Translations under genes and position numbers: made by a program | Shown: positions 48,549 to 56,647 of the stretch, in pieces | Position numbering within the stretch: the first letter of the stretch is position 1 | How the letters are laid out: the number at the start of each line of letters is the position of its first letter | The notes under the pieces: generated by a model | The model's database searches: none | Told to the model about the DNA's origin: nothing | Seen by the model: only the letters and a program-made list of their open reading frames with translations | DNA from: Mizugakiibacter sp. | GTDB taxonomy: Bacteria; Pseudomonadota; Gammaproteobacteria; Xanthomonadales; Rhodanobacteraceae | NCBI GenBank assembly: GCA_003233305.1 | Contig: QILI01000006.1 | Span: 1 to 64,000 of the forward strand | Direction of reading: 5' to 3' | Length of the DNA stretch: 64,000 nt

Positions 48549-49130
48549 ATGTTTTCCGAAACCCAGATTGAAGAATTGCAAAAACTGCACACTGCACACA
48601 TTGCCAACACTTTTCTGTTTGCCGGAAAGATCCTTGATCAGCAGCGCCGTATTACTGATGCCCAGACCGATGCACTGCACGAAGCGCTGGTGCAGATGGC
48701 CAAGACCAACGCCTTTGATCCACAGCAGGATCCAACGGCCATGGTTAAGAATGCGGTGACCACATTCTCTTCCGGTCTAAGTGGTCATAACAGCCGCGTT
48801 AACCACCTTGTTGGCAGTATGGCCGATGCCTATATGTCGATTATGAACATGGCTCTGGAGTACGGTAACGATACCTTTACGCACTTTCAGCATCTGACGA
48901 AGACCTCGGATGCTCCTGCTTCTGACAACGGCGTGCCGGTAGAATCATGGAAATCCTGGTCGGACATGTTCTCCAAGGCCGTCAAGGAGAGTTCCGATCT
49001 GTTTGCCGACAACATGCGGACGCTAATGGCACGGAGTATTCCGGTACCCGGATCAGCGGAAAAAACAAGTGATAAAAAGTCTGTAAAAACCGATTCTGAC
49101 ACCACTTCGAAACCTGCGAGTAAGGCATGA
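48549..49130 (+). CDS. Phasin-family protein
   Basis: A 193-residue, mostly helical, amphipathic protein with no transmembrane segment: MFSETQIEELQKLHTAHIANTF, then long helices to about residue 125, a linker, and a Lys/Thr/Ser/Ala-rich tail (KTSDKKSVKTDSD, SKPASKA) that resembles the tails of PHA-granule proteins. Phasins coat PHA granules. AGAAGGAG precedes the ATG. The family call rests on helix pattern, tail and context (phaB and a phaC-like gene nearby); a PhaE-like synthase partner is another possibility. Confidence 0.65.
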   Translation: MFSETQIEELQKLHTAHIANTFLFAGKILDQQRRITDAQTDALHEALVQMAKTNAFDPQQDPTAMVKNAVTTFSSGLSGHNSRVNHLVGSMADAYMSIMNMALEYGNDTFTHFQHLTKTSDAPASDNGVPVESWKSWSDMFSKAVKESSDLFADNMRTLMARSIPVPGSAEKTSDKKSVKTDSDTTSKPASKA

Positions 49131-49206
49131 GAAATACCTGATTCATAGGGTTTGACTACCTGCCCCGGCAGATTGATGTCCGGGCCTCCGGCAAAGGAGT
49201 ATGGCT

Positions 49207-49647
49207 ATGAGCGTTTTTAAGAAAATCCTTGTTCCTGTGGACGCGAGTGAATGCGCAACGCATGCTGTAGAAAGAGCGCTCGATCTTGCACTGGATCAAC
49301 AGGCGGCGATTCATTTTGTACACGTGCTTAACATTCACCCCATAGTTATCGCCTACCCAACGGTTATCGATGCCATGAATGCGGAAGCTGAGGTACTGCT
49401 TGACCGGACTGCAAGCCGGGCCGGGGAAAAGAAGGTTCTCACTACCAAGGCCCTGTTGATTACGGATCCCAAGCACCCCAGGATTGTCGACCAGATTCTG
49501 CTTGAAGCAACGAATGTCGGGGCGGACCTGATTATCGCGGGAACGCACGGCAAAGGATCCTTTGAAACCTGGTTTCTTGGTGGTGTGGCCGAGGCCCTTA
49601 CGCGCCGAAGTTCTCTGCCGGTAATGTTGGTTCCATCCGGGCGCTGA
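49207..49647 (+). CDS. Universal stress protein (UspA family)
   Basis: A 146-residue Usp fold: N-terminal FKKILVPVDASECATHAVERAL with the ATP-contacting Asp, and the C-terminal IIAGTHGKGSFETWFLGGVAEAL, which nearly matches the G-x2-G-x9-G-S/T nucleotide motif (Gly replaces the final Ser/Thr). ATP binding is therefore likely but not certain. AAGGAG is 7 bases from ATG 49207; the ATG at 49201 is too close to it. Located between phasin and phaB genes, as in other redox/PHA loci where Usp genes are under FNR-like control. Confidence 0.88.
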   Translation: MSVFKKILVPVDASECATHAVERALDLALDQQAAIHFVHVLNIHPIVIAYPTVIDAMNAEAEVLLDRTASRAGEKKVLTTKALLITDPKHPRIVDQILLEATNVGADLIIAGTHGKGSFETWFLGGVAEALTRRSSLPVMLVPSGR

Positions 49648-49837
49648 TAGCGCAGCACCGGTTTGGCCTATCCGCAGGTCCGAATGTATCCGTCCCCCTT
49701 AGGCGGTCACGTAGTCGGGTCGCCCCCGTGGAGTCACTGTCCGTCACCCCGCACGGCCACACGATATATACAACCGGTGGGTGGGGTAGTGACTTCATGT
49801 ACTCGCCCTGATGTTTTCTTACCCAAGGAATTTCAGC

Positions 49838-50563
49838 ATGAAACGACTCGCTCTCGTAACCGGAGGCACTCGGGGTATCGGTGCCGCCATCGCTGTGCAC
49901 CTTCAGCAGCATAATTACTGTGTTGCGGTGACCTATCATGGTAACGACGCCAATGCCATGGCATTCAACAAAGCCCATGGCATTCCCGTTTACAAATGGG
50001 ATGTTGTCGATTTCGATGCCTGTGCGGCAGGTACAAAACAGGTCGAAGCCGATGCCGGCCAGGCCCTGGATATCTTGGTCAACAATGCTGGCATCACCCG
50101 CGACAGTACCTTGCATAGGATGTCACCCCACGACTGGCGTACGGTACTCGAAGATGATTTGTTTGCCTGCTTCAATATGTGTCGTGCTGTCATTGTCGGA
50201 ATGCGTGAGCGTACCTGGGGCCGGATCGTAAATATTTCTTCGATCAACGCCCAGAAAGGCCAGTGCGGGCAGACCAACTACTCGGCAGCCAAGGCCGGTG
50301 TGATTGGGTTTACCAAGGCCCTGGCGTTGGAATCTGCGCGCAAGGGCATCACCGTCAATACCGTTGCACCGGGCTACACCGATACCGATATGGTGGCCAA
50401 GGTCAAGCCCGAGGTACTGGCCGGCATTATTCAACAGATCCCGGTTGGCCGTCTTGCTCACCCTAATGAGATTGCTCATGCGGTAACCTTTCTTGTTCAT
50501 GACGACTCATCGTTCATCACTGGTTCGACCTTATCGGTAAACGGAGGCCAGTATCTGGCATGA
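49838..50563 (+). CDS. phaB: Acetoacetyl-CoA reductase (PhaB-type)
   Basis: Reduces acetoacetyl-CoA to (R)-3-hydroxybutyryl-CoA with NADPH. 241 residues, classical SDR: LVTGGTRGIGAAIA, NNAGITRDSTLHRM, catalytic Ser and YxxxK in NISSINAQKGQCGQTNYSAA, VNTVAPGYTDTDMV and SVNGGQYLA. The stretch around QKGQxGQTNYSxAKAG is characteristic of PhaB rather than the fatty-acid enzyme FabG. AAGGA lies 8 bases before the ATG. The stop overlaps the start of a thiolase remnant. Confidence 0.87.
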   Translation: MKRLALVTGGTRGIGAAIAVHLQQHNYCVAVTYHGNDANAMAFNKAHGIPVYKWDVVDFDACAAGTKQVEADAGQALDILVNNAGITRDSTLHRMSPHDWRTVLEDDLFACFNMCRAVIVGMRERTWGRIVNISSINAQKGQCGQTNYSAAKAGVIGFTKALALESARKGITVNTVAPGYTDTDMVAKVKPEVLAGIIQQIPVGRLAHPNEIAHAVTFLVHDDSSFITGSTLSVNGGQYLA

Positions 50564-50733
50564 ACATGAAGGATTCTGATTCGTGCCGTGCCGATGTCCC
50601 GGTCCTTCAAACGGGGTCCATGCTGACCACGCGGTTGCTCTATTCCATGCGGCGAGGTGATCTCAAGTGCGGCGGGGTTACCTTGTGTATTGGCAGCGGG
50701 CAAGGTACTGCCCCGGCACTGGAAAGTTTTTGA
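50560..50733 (+). pseudogene. Remnant of a PhaA-type thiolase (C-terminus only)
   Basis: A 57-codon frame opens in an ATGA overlap with the phaB stop. Its last 37 residues match the end of acetyl-CoA acetyltransferases: LLYSMRRGDLKCGGVTLCIG, then SGQGTAPALESF, aligning with the conserved LHEMxRR…GLATLCIGGGxG motif that holds the second catalytic Cys. The first 19 residues look unrelated. All of the nucleophile and loop domains of a ~390-residue thiolase are missing, so it is inactive alone. A phaBA gene order lost by deletion is the simplest explanation. Whether it is still translated is unknown. Confidence 0.7.
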
Positions 50734-50744
50734 AGGGGGTCTCC

Positions 50745-51572
50745 GTGAATAGTCCCTCCATATCCACGGAAGAAAATACATTAGCGAATTCCGATCCTAG
50801 GCCACATACTCTTGATCTGCGTGGCCAACGAGGTCTGATAATCGGTATCGCCAACGATCACAGTATTGCCTGGGGTTGCGCTCGCAGTATGCGGGCCCTG
50901 GGTGCTGAGCTCGCGGTGACTTACCTCAACGAAAAAGCCAAGGCTTGGGTGCAACCGTTGGCCGGGCAGTTGCAGGCATCTCTTTTGCTGCCTTGTGATG
51001 TGCGTCAACCCGGACAACTCGATGCCGTCTTCGAAACCATTCGGAATCACTGGGGCAGACTGGACTTCGCTTTGCATGCAGTGGCGTATGCGCCCAAGAA
51101 AGACTTGCAAGCCCCGCTACTGGATACCTCCGCCAGCGGATTCTCCATGGCCATGGACGTGTCGTGTCATTCATTCGTACGTATGGCCCGACTTGCTGCG
51201 CCCCTGATGGAACACGGTGGCACCCTACTCGCCACCAGTTACTACGGTGCTGAAAAAGTGATCGGACACTACAATCTTATGGGCCCGGTCAAAGCCGCAT
51301 TGGAAGCCGTCGTGAGGCAACTGGCTGTGGAACTTGGCCCCCAGCACATTCGTGTTCACGCCCTGTCACCCGGTCCGGTCCGCACTCGCGCGGCCAGCGG
51401 TATTGCTGCCTTCGACGAGTTGCTGGACCAGGCCGCTCGGCGTTCTCCCGAGCATACCCTCGTCAGCATCGAGGAAGTTGGTGCCGTTGCCGCTGGACTG
51501 GTCAGTGACCTGGCCCGGGGAATGACCGGTAACGTAGTTTTCGTTGATGCCGGCTACCACATCATGGGCTGA
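50745..51572 (+). CDS. FabI-like enoyl-ACP reductase (GTG start)
   Basis: A 275-residue atypical SDR with the FabI signature: LDLRGQRGLIIGIANDHSIAWGCA for NAD binding, and the active site in LLATSYYGAEKVIGHYNLMG with Tyr-x6-Lys completed by PVKAALE, and HALSPGPVRTRAASGI. This is the enoyl-ACP reductase family. The GTG at 50745 follows AAGGGGG. Its neighbours point to a role with short acyl-CoA/ACP pools of the PHA/acetate locus rather than the main FabI, but this is inference. It starts 12 bases after the thiolase remnant. Confidence 0.87.
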   Translation: MNSPSISTEENTLANSDPRPHTLDLRGQRGLIIGIANDHSIAWGCARSMRALGAELAVTYLNEKAKAWVQPLAGQLQASLLLPCDVRQPGQLDAVFETIRNHWGRLDFALHAVAYAPKKDLQAPLLDTSASGFSMAMDVSCHSFVRMARLAAPLMEHGGTLLATSYYGAEKVIGHYNLMGPVKAALEAVVRQLAVELGPQHIRVHALSPGPVRTRAASGIAAFDELLDQAARRSPEHTLVSIEEVGAVAAGLVSDLARGMTGNVVFVDAGYHIMG

Positions 51573-51612
51573 ATAAAACCGGACTTAACAGCACTCTGCA
51601 TCCGTATTACCT

Positions 51613-51626
51613 TTGACTTGGATCAA
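51613..51626. promoter_or_regulatory. FNR-type binding site (TTGAC-N4-ATCAA)
   Basis: TTGACTTGGATCAA has both FNR half-sites with the same C-for-T change as the site at 48379. It lies 109 bases before the small zinc-ribbon gene and 41 bases after the fabI-like stop, a sensible place for a regulated promoter. The -10 region expected downstream is not clear. Confidence 0.6.
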
Positions 51627-51734
51627 GGTAATCACCCCTCCCTGGGGCGGACAATCAAAACGATGGTCTCGTGAAGAGGCATACTCGCCACGAAGACCAA
51701 TCGCTTCAGGTAACTTCTACGATGGAGACCTTCA

Positions 51735-51938
51735 ATGAGTAAACAACAGCATCCCCAGCATCCACAAGAAGCCGTTATGTGTGAGTCCTGCGCCAGGGAT
51801 GGCCAGCAGGTGGAAATGGTCAAACAGGATCAAATCGAGAATTCGTTTCTTGACCAGGACGGGGAGACCGCCCCGATCAATCTGCGCACCTATCGTTGCC
51901 CGGCTTGTGAGCATACGCAGGTATTCCAGGTCGATTGA
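51735..51938 (+). CDS. Small zinc-ribbon protein of unknown function
   Basis: A 67-residue protein with two CxxC knuckles, CESC near residue 16 and CPAC near residue 55, enough to bind one zinc. Between them lies a Gln/Glu/Asp-rich stretch with no hydrophobic segment. I do not recognise a named family. It sits behind an FNR-type site and before the proton ATPase gene. It could be a regulator or a small metal-dependent partner; the function is unknown. Confidence 0.6.
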   Translation: MSKQQHPQHPQEAVMCESCARDGQQVEMVKQDQIENSFLDQDGETAPINLRTYRCPACEHTQVFQVD

Positions 51939-52418
51939 ACCTGATCGGCCTAGCCGGCTCCGGTAAGCGTTCTGGTGGGTATTCCGCTATGGCAATTCAG
52001 CTCGTGGCGGGGAAACCGGACTGGATATCCATGCAGTACTCGAATGGACACCGGTATGGAAATTCCGGATATATAGCTCACTAGGCGCCTACTCTGAACC
52101 CGACCATAAATAGACTGCAAGATGAATCGTGTTCCTAGGTCCTGCCACCGAAATACGTAAGTATCCTGTAGACGCATGCGCTCACAGTGACCGTATTGCA
52201 GTGATCTTCAAGGGTCGCAAAGATGAGGGCACGGACGACGGCATCAAACACCACCCAACCTCTCGCAATGCGAAACCCGTGTGGTTACGTTGCACACTGT
52301 TCTAACTACCATCGCTCAAGCTGGAACTTCCAGCGCTACATACTGCATTTACCGCTGATTGAGGAAATGGTGTTGTTTAACCGCAGTCGGTATCACCTAT
52401 TCAAATAAGGAATTAGCA
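51939..52418. other. Intergenic region upstream of the proton ATPase with a degraded repeat
   Basis: No credible gene in 480 bases. The part 51975-52070 contains TGGATATCCA, GAATGGACA and GGTATGG in the order seen in family II repeats, and its reverse strand shares a GCTGAATTGCCA core with the 43706 copy. The ATPase promoter should be near 52300-52400 but was not identified. Confidence 0.4.
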
Positions 52419-55031
52419 ATGGACGAGAACATCGATATAAGCCAAGTAGAAAAACTTGTCACTGAGGATGTTTTCAAGCAACTCGGAAGCAGTGATAAGG
52501 GGCTAAGTACCACCGAGATTAAACAGCGCCTCGAGCGTTTCGGACCGAATGCCTTGGATGAGAAAGAAACCCCGCTATGGCGTCGGTTAGTAACTTATTT
52601 CTGGGGGCCGATTCCCTGGATGATCGAGGTTGCCGCCATTCTCTCCGCAGCCAACAGCGATTGGAAGAGTTTTAGCGTGATCTTCGCCATGCTAGTGATC
52701 AACGGGGGCATCGGATTCTGGGAAGAAAAGGGTGCCAGTGATGCACTCAAGGCACTCAAAAACCAACTGGCACTTAAGGCGCGTGCCTTGCGCGACGGTC
52801 AGTGGGGTGAGGTCGATGCCGCCGAATTGGTGCCGGGCGATGTGGTACGGGTGCGTCTTGGTGATATTTTACCCGCTGACGTCAAACTGTTCGATGGCGA
52901 TTATCTTGCCGTAGACCAGTCTGCACTCACCGGTGAATCTTTGCCGGTGAACAAGAAGGCTGGCGATGTGGCTTATTCCGGAACCATCGCAAAACAGGGC
53001 GAAATGGCCGGTCTTGTCTATGCCACGGGGGGGCGGACCTTTTTCGGACGCACTGCCAGCCTGGTGCAGCGGGCTGCCCCGGTCTCCCACTTTCAGAAAG
53101 CCGTACTTTCAATCGGTAATTTTCTGATATTTCTTGCGATTGCGCTATCGATTCTCCTCATCGTAGTCGAGCTGATTCGTGGGCTGTCATTCCTCGAATT
53201 GATTGCCTTTGTACTGGTGGTGGTGGTTGCCTCAATTCCGGTGGCGATGCCAGCTGTACTGTCTGTCAGTATGGCGCTGGGGGCGCTTTCGCTGTCAAAG
53301 CTGAAGGCGATTGTGTCCAAACTAACAGCCATTGAGGAAATGGCCGGTGTAGACATTCTCTGCTCTGACAAAACCGGCACGTTGACGCAGAACAAGCTTA
53401 CCCTTGGTGATACCGCGCTGTTCTCCGCCAGGGATGTTCAGGAAGTCATCCTGGCTGCGTCACTTGCATCGAAGGCCGAGGATGCTGATGCCATCGATAC
53501 TGCCGTACTCAACGGATTGCAAAATAAGGATGAACAACTCAAAGGTTTCCGGCAAAACAAATTTGTGCCCTTCGATCCGGTCTCTAAACGTACCGAGGCA
53601 ATCATTCAGAGTGCGGAGGGTAAGACTTTTCGTGTCACCAAGGGGGCCCCGCAAGTTATTATGGGCCTGGCCAAACTTGTGGGTGATGACCAGAACAAGG
53701 CTGACAAGGTGGTTATGGATGCTGCGGCCAAGGGTTTCCGTACCTTGGGTGTAGCGCGTTCTGAGGATGATGGCGCGCATTGGACGTTTCTGGGCATTCT
53801 GCCCTTGTTCGATCCCCCCCGCGTCGACTCGAAAGCCACCATTATGGAGGCTCAAGCGCACGGTATCGAAGTTAAGATGGTCACCGGTGACCACCAGGCC
53901 ATTGCCAGCGAGATTGCCGGGCAGCTCAACCTCGGTACACACATCGTACCAGTGGATCAGAGCCTGTCCAAGGTGGCCGAAGGCGGGGTGGTATCCCCGG
54001 CGTTGGGTGATAGCATCGAACGAGCCGATGGCTTTGCCCAAGTCTATCCCGAGCACAAGTACGCTATCGTCAAGGTACTTCAGGATCGCGGCCATATCGT
54101 TGCCATGACCGGCGATGGTGTCAACGACGCCCCCGCCCTCAAACAGGCTGATGTCGGTATCGCGGTGTCCGGTGCCACTGATGCCGCCCGTAGTGCTGCA
54201 GCCCTGATTCTTACGGCTCCGGGATTGAACGTTATTGTTCGCGCAGTCGAGGAAGCCCGGCGTATCTTCGAACGCATGATGAGTTACACCGTGTATCGCA
54301 TTGCCATGACGCTCGATATCCTGTTTTTTGTGGTGGTGGCTATGCTGCTGTTCAATAGCTATCCACTGACTGCCATCATGGTTGTGCTGCTCTCACTACT
54401 CGATGATATCCCTATCATGACTATCGCCTGGGACAATACGACGGTACAGAAAAAGCCGGTGCACTGGGAGATGTCACGAGTGCTCGGGCTGTCGTCGGTA
54501 ATGGGGGCGCTGGCTTTCGGTGGGACCTTCATACTCTATCTACTCGTGCGCTTTCTGTATCACATGCCCGTTGGCCAGGTACAAACGGTGATGTTTTTGC
54601 AGCTCATTGCCGGCGGCCATCTGATGCTGTTCCTGACCCGGGTGCGTGGTCCTTTCTGGCGCCCACCCTATCCTGCCTTGCCGCTGCTAGCAGCCATTCT
54701 CATCACTCAGATTATTGGTGTCGCCATGGCTGGCTTCGGTTGGTTGATGCCGGCCCTTTCATGGTCGGTTGTCGGGCTGGTGTGGGTTTACAACATCATT
54801 TGGATGCTTGTGGCGGACTTTACTAAGCTCGGTGTGCATCGCCTCATGGATAGCCAAGCAGTACATCAAAGCCGTTTTCTCCGTACTGTAAACGCCTCGC
54901 TGCATCCAGCTATAACCCAGTTTCAGCATGAAGAGGCTGCCGCGCACCGTGATATCAGACGGGCCTTTGCGATCTTTAAGCACGACGTACATCAGACCGG
55001 AGGTCATCCCCGGCGTCCAAGGTCCGGATAA
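52419..55031 (+). CDS. Plasma-membrane proton-efflux P-type ATPase
   Basis: A type IIIA P-type ATPase that pumps protons out at the cost of ATP. 870 residues: actuator TGESLPV, phosphorylated Asp317 in CSDKTGTLTQNKL, nucleotide domain KGAPQVIMGL, MVTGDHQAIA, and hinge MTGDGVNDAPALKQADVGIAV, with about ten helices. The four N-terminal helices and WGPIPWMIEVAAIL are typical of archaeal/plant/fungal-type H+-ATPases, also found in acidophilic bacteria. AAGGAATTAGCA precedes the ATG. It ends with a 60-residue His/Arg-rich tail (HREEAAAHRDIR-like region) that could be regulatory. Confidence 0.93.
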   Translation: MDENIDISQVEKLVTEDVFKQLGSSDKGLSTTEIKQRLERFGPNALDEKETPLWRRLVTYFWGPIPWMIEVAAILSAANSDWKSFSVIFAMLVINGGIGFWEEKGASDALKALKNQLALKARALRDGQWGEVDAAELVPGDVVRVRLGDILPADVKLFDGDYLAVDQSALTGESLPVNKKAGDVAYSGTIAKQGEMAGLVYATGGRTFFGRTASLVQRAAPVSHFQKAVLSIGNFLIFLAIALSILLIVVELIRGLSFLELIAFVLVVVVASIPVAMPAVLSVSMALGALSLSKLKAIVSKLTAIEEMAGVDILCSDKTGTLTQNKLTLGDTALFSARDVQEVILAASLASKAEDADAIDTAVLNGLQNKDEQLKGFRQNKFVPFDPVSKRTEAIIQSAEGKTFRVTKGAPQVIMGLAKLVGDDQNKADKVVMDAAAKGFRTLGVARSEDDGAHWTFLGILPLFDPPRVDSKATIMEAQAHGIEVKMVTGDHQAIASEIAGQLNLGTHIVPVDQSLSKVAEGGVVSPALGDSIERADGFAQVYPEHKYAIVKVLQDRGHIVAMTGDGVNDAPALKQADVGIAVSGATDAARSAAALILTAPGLNVIVRAVEEARRIFERMMSYTVYRIAMTLDILFFVVVAMLLFNSYPLTAIMVVLLSLLDDIPIMTIAWDNTTVQKKPVHWEMSRVLGLSSVMGALAFGGTFILYLLVRFLYHMPVGQVQTVMFLQLIAGGHLMLFLTRVRGPFWRPPYPALPLLAAILITQIIGVAMAGFGWLMPALSWSVVGLVWVYNIIWMLVADFTKLGVHRLMDSQAVHQSRFLRTVNASLHPAITQFQHEEAAAHRDIRRAFAIFKHDVHQTGGHPRRPRSG

Positions 55032-55541
55032 ATAGCATGAGCCCCCTATGGTGGCCCAGCAAGACACAGCTTCGTCCGATAGAACAACCCGGTGCTGACG
55101 GTTACCGACATAGTCATATTGGAACCGACTATTTTGGTGTCGGTTGTCTACGCCGACACGGCAGGCCGATCTATATTGGAAAGCGGATATCCCTGTGGAA
55201 CTGGCCGTAATCAGCGCTGTGGCTGCGGGGTTCGGGTACGGGTATCGGTCCTGGTGGGGGTTCGGCATGGCCAGTATGGTGGAGCACGAGAGACATGGAG
55301 GAATACCTTGTTGCCCACATTATGAATGACCGGCATGATGGTGCCTGGGAGCTTCTGCCATAGCTGACCCCGAGGTTTCTATGCACGCCACACTCAAATG
55401 GAAATTTGCTACGATGCCCGCCCCTACCTTGCGAGGGAACCCACTCATGTGCCGTCTACCATCGCGACTTTCGTGGGTGCCGTGTGTGGTGCTATCCATG
55501 CACAGGCTAGTCCATACCCGACATGACCGGGCTGCGCCAGA
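55032..55541. other. Intergenic region between the ATPase and the Crp/Fnr gene
   Basis: About 510 bases with only short open frames lacking ribosome sites and family features. A stem with GTGTCGG and CCGACAC arms lies near 55137-55160 (TTGGTGTCGG, TCTACG, CCGACACGGC); the perfect GTGTCGG/CCGACAC pairing is visible. Nothing else was recognised. Confidence 0.35.
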
Positions 55542-56306
55542 ATGAAACGCTATCCACGCCTTGATGCGCATGACCATCTCACCACCCGCTTATGCATAAA
55601 AATGCTCCCGGAAGCATTCCTGCCCACCTTGCGACAACATGTTGCCGAATGTGTCAGTGCATCTATTCAGGTCAATCGGGGTGAATACCTGGCCCGTTGT
55701 GGGCAGCCCTTCCTGCATATTTTTCTAATTGTGCAAGGTTCTTTTAAGCTGGTGCAACCGGGCAATATCGATCACGACCAGATTGTTGGTATCCGCTGGC
55801 CCCGACACTTGATTGGTATGGACGGATTTGCTGGGCGCGTGTATGCCACCGACCTGATAGCCCTGGAGTCTTCTACCGTATACGAGTTTCCAGTTCTGGC
55901 GATCGAGCGGCTTGCCAACAGTGATCCCGACCTGCTTGATGAACTGTTGACCTTTGTATCTGAGGACTTGGCACAGGCTGAGCATCTTCAATACATGCTC
56001 GGAAGTATGAATGCCACCCAGAAAATGGGCTTCTTCTTCCTGTTTATGGATGATCACCTGGGCCATATTCGTGATGAAGACTCGCATTTTGTGTTACCTA
56101 TGACCCGGGAGGAAATCGGTAGCTTTGTGGGTCTGAGTATGGAAACGGTCAGCCGCCTGATCTCACACCTGCACAAACGGGGCGCTATCGATATTCACCG
56201 GCAGACTGTGCGTATCCTACAACGTGATCTACTTGAAGGCTGGCAATCCGGAACCCACACTCGCGATTACGATGGGGACATGACTGATGTTATGTCAAGC
56301 AGTTAG
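55542..56306 (+). CDS. Crp/Fnr-family transcriptional regulator, no FNR cysteine cluster
   Basis: A 254-residue regulator: cyclic-nucleotide-type sensor domain (RGEYLARCGQPFLHIFLIVQG), dimerisation helix and a winged helix with MTREEIGSFVGLSMETVSRL. The recognition helix keeps the E--SR pattern with which FNR reads TTGAT half-sites. Cys residues are at 18, 37 and 53, not in the C-x3-C-x5-C plus Cys122 pattern needed for the FNR iron-sulfur cluster, so it is more like DNR/FixK types. Two FNR-type sites at 48379 and 51613 are likely targets. No ribosome site is clear at ATG 55542. Confidence 0.87.
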   Translation: MKRYPRLDAHDHLTTRLCIKMLPEAFLPTLRQHVAECVSASIQVNRGEYLARCGQPFLHIFLIVQGSFKLVQPGNIDHDQIVGIRWPRHLIGMDGFAGRVYATDLIALESSTVYEFPVLAIERLANSDPDLLDELLTFVSEDLAQAEHLQYMLGSMNATQKMGFFFLFMDDHLGHIRDEDSHFVLPMTREEIGSFVGLSMETVSRLISHLHKRGAIDIHRQTVRILQRDLLEGWQSGTHTRDYDGDMTDVMSSS

Positions 56307-56647
56307 CTATCGGGTCACGTTAGTTTATGTATTCTTTTGACAAATAACTCTGAGCGAGTGCGCTGTCATTCCTTCATTGCCTCAATGGGGGGGGTCGTAA
56401 CTCCCATTTTCTCAGAACGGTGGGGGCAGGATGCTCTACCCCTCAAATCCCAGAAAAAATGACGGCTGTCGCAACGAGCTCGCTATGTTCCTACCCATGA
56501 ATTTTCCTGAAGAGCCTACTATTTTGACAAGAAGGCAGTGAACTCGTGCGTTGCAGGTTCAGGAAACAAAGAGGTTCTATAAGTTTTTGTCCAGCGGTGC
56601 CGGGTATTGTCCGGGAGTGCCGAATTATGCTCAGCAGGTTCAGCGGC
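56307..56647. other. Intergenic gap before the YeiH-family gene, nothing recognised
   Basis: About 340 bases between convergent genes, including a G8 run near 56390 and AT-rich patches. No gene, terminator or repeat copy could be supported. Confidence 0.35.

Noticed and set aside
49663-49837. Possible short gene or terminator upstream of phaB
   Set aside because: The frames lack ribosome sites; the GC-rich stretch does not form a convincing stem with a T-run.
55144-55329. Small Gly/Tyr/Trp-rich open frame between the ATPase and the Crp/Fnr gene
   Set aside because: No ribosome site, no family pattern, and an overlapping frame on the other strand; composition fits chance reading of GC-rich non-coding DNA.
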